DNA of 64,000 nt from Dermanyssus gallinae (taxonomy: Eukaryota; Arthropoda; Arachnida; Mesostigmata; Dermanyssidae): assembly GCA_003439945.1 (NCBI GenBank), contig QVRM01003901.1, positions 1,348,501 through 1,412,500 on the forward strand. The letters are read 5' to 3'. Positions within the stretch are counted from its first letter, which is position 1. Each line of letters opens with the position of its first letter. Below, in pieces: positions 63,615-64,000 of the stretch. The notes below the pieces were generated by a model that did no database searches, was not told the DNA's origin, and saw only the letters and a program-made list of their open reading frames with translations. Position numbers and translations under genes: made by a program.

Positions 63615-64000
63615 ATCATCAACATTTTTTTTTGAACAAAGGTTTATTATTAGTAAGTACATGTATCGCAATTACTACCTATTATCAATGATAATACGCC
63701 TTTTAGTAACAAAAAAAATTTAATTTTTCATTTTAATGCACGTTTACATCGGTGACAGTAGAGGCGACAGGCCTCGAGACGACGTTATCCCGAGAACCTG
63801 TCGCCATCGCAGCGTTCCGTCGTTCTGTCAGGTGAGAGCTCTGCTGTAGAAATGTGTCGACCCGTTTGTCCCCGGTGATGACGATCAATCGTTTGATTAT
63901 CTATTTATCCTGCTATTACAGTTACCTTTACCCTTCAGGCGCTATAAGGCTCGGCTGCTATACCCAAACTTTTTGTTTCGGGCTGACCTTCAGCCAACAG
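63615..64000 (-). repeat. 3' end of a LINE copy (3' UTR shared with 48.3 kb), continuing past the window
   Basis: 63630-63720 resembles 48320-48400 on the plus strand, sharing TTTTTTGAACAA, GGGTATAT/GGTTTATT, GTACATGTATC and GCAATTA/ACAATTAT. That stretch follows a LINE ORF end on the minus strand at 48.3 kb. A run of T at 63626-63634 would be the A-rich tail in minus-strand sense. The rest to the window end is presumably more of the same element. Confidence 0.45.

Overview
This is eukaryotic nuclear DNA, most likely from an arthropod. I lean towards a mite or tick, but nothing in the window proves it. The reasons are spliced genes with GT-AG introns, a metazoan cyclin B3, an exon of the CDR2/centrocortin coiled-coil family, several Tc1/mariner relics, LINE fragments, tRNA-derived SINEs and very many (TA)n, (GA)n and CAA/CAG microsatellites. 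Genes are sparse. There is no operon structure, CRISPR array, rRNA gene or convincing functional tRNA gene.

Layout. 0-7 kb: anonymous DNA with a LINE ORF1 relic (0.83-1.3 kb) and a triplet-rich block (3.0-3.8 kb). 7-16.4 kb: a transposon graveyard with three Tc1/mariner-superfamily relics, two copies of one LINE family and a SINE. Inside it, on the minus strand, lies a short clean exon of a CDR2-like coiled-coil protein (14333-14445). 19-23 kb: a SINE-derived hairpin, a minus-strand first coding exon with a good donor (21537-21954) whose phase fits the CDR2-like exon, and an 84-bp tandem duplication. 23-32 kb: mostly anonymous, with two minus-strand Tc1/mariner relics, a LINE tail and large TA tracts. 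32.8-36 kb: a GC-rich, triplet-rich island with a 279-bp CAA/CAG tract. 37.7-39 kb: a LINE reverse-transcriptase relic. 40.4-41.6 kb: a full-length but inactivated mariner sitting inside a (TA)n microsatellite. 42.8-49.6 kb: SINEs, another triplet-rich island and back-to-back minus-strand retroelement fragments. 49.6-57 kb: largely unrecognised. 57.1-58.8 kb: the one complete coding gene, a two-exon cyclin B3 on the minus strand (433 codons). 59.5-62.9 kb: triplet-rich, promoter-like DNA. 63-64 kb: two more LINE tails.

How the parts relate. The host genes seen (cyclin B3, the CDR2-like exon and the possible first exon) are all on the minus strand. Cyclin B3 acts in mitosis and meiosis, and CDR2/centrocortin relatives are centrosome or spindle-associated coiled-coil proteins, but nothing here shows that they work together. 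Everything else coding-like is mobile-element debris. I found no new biological system. The best leads are the hidden CDR2-like exon, the two SINE families, the NPGP-plus-zinc-finger LINE ORF1 and the mariner nested in a microsatellite.
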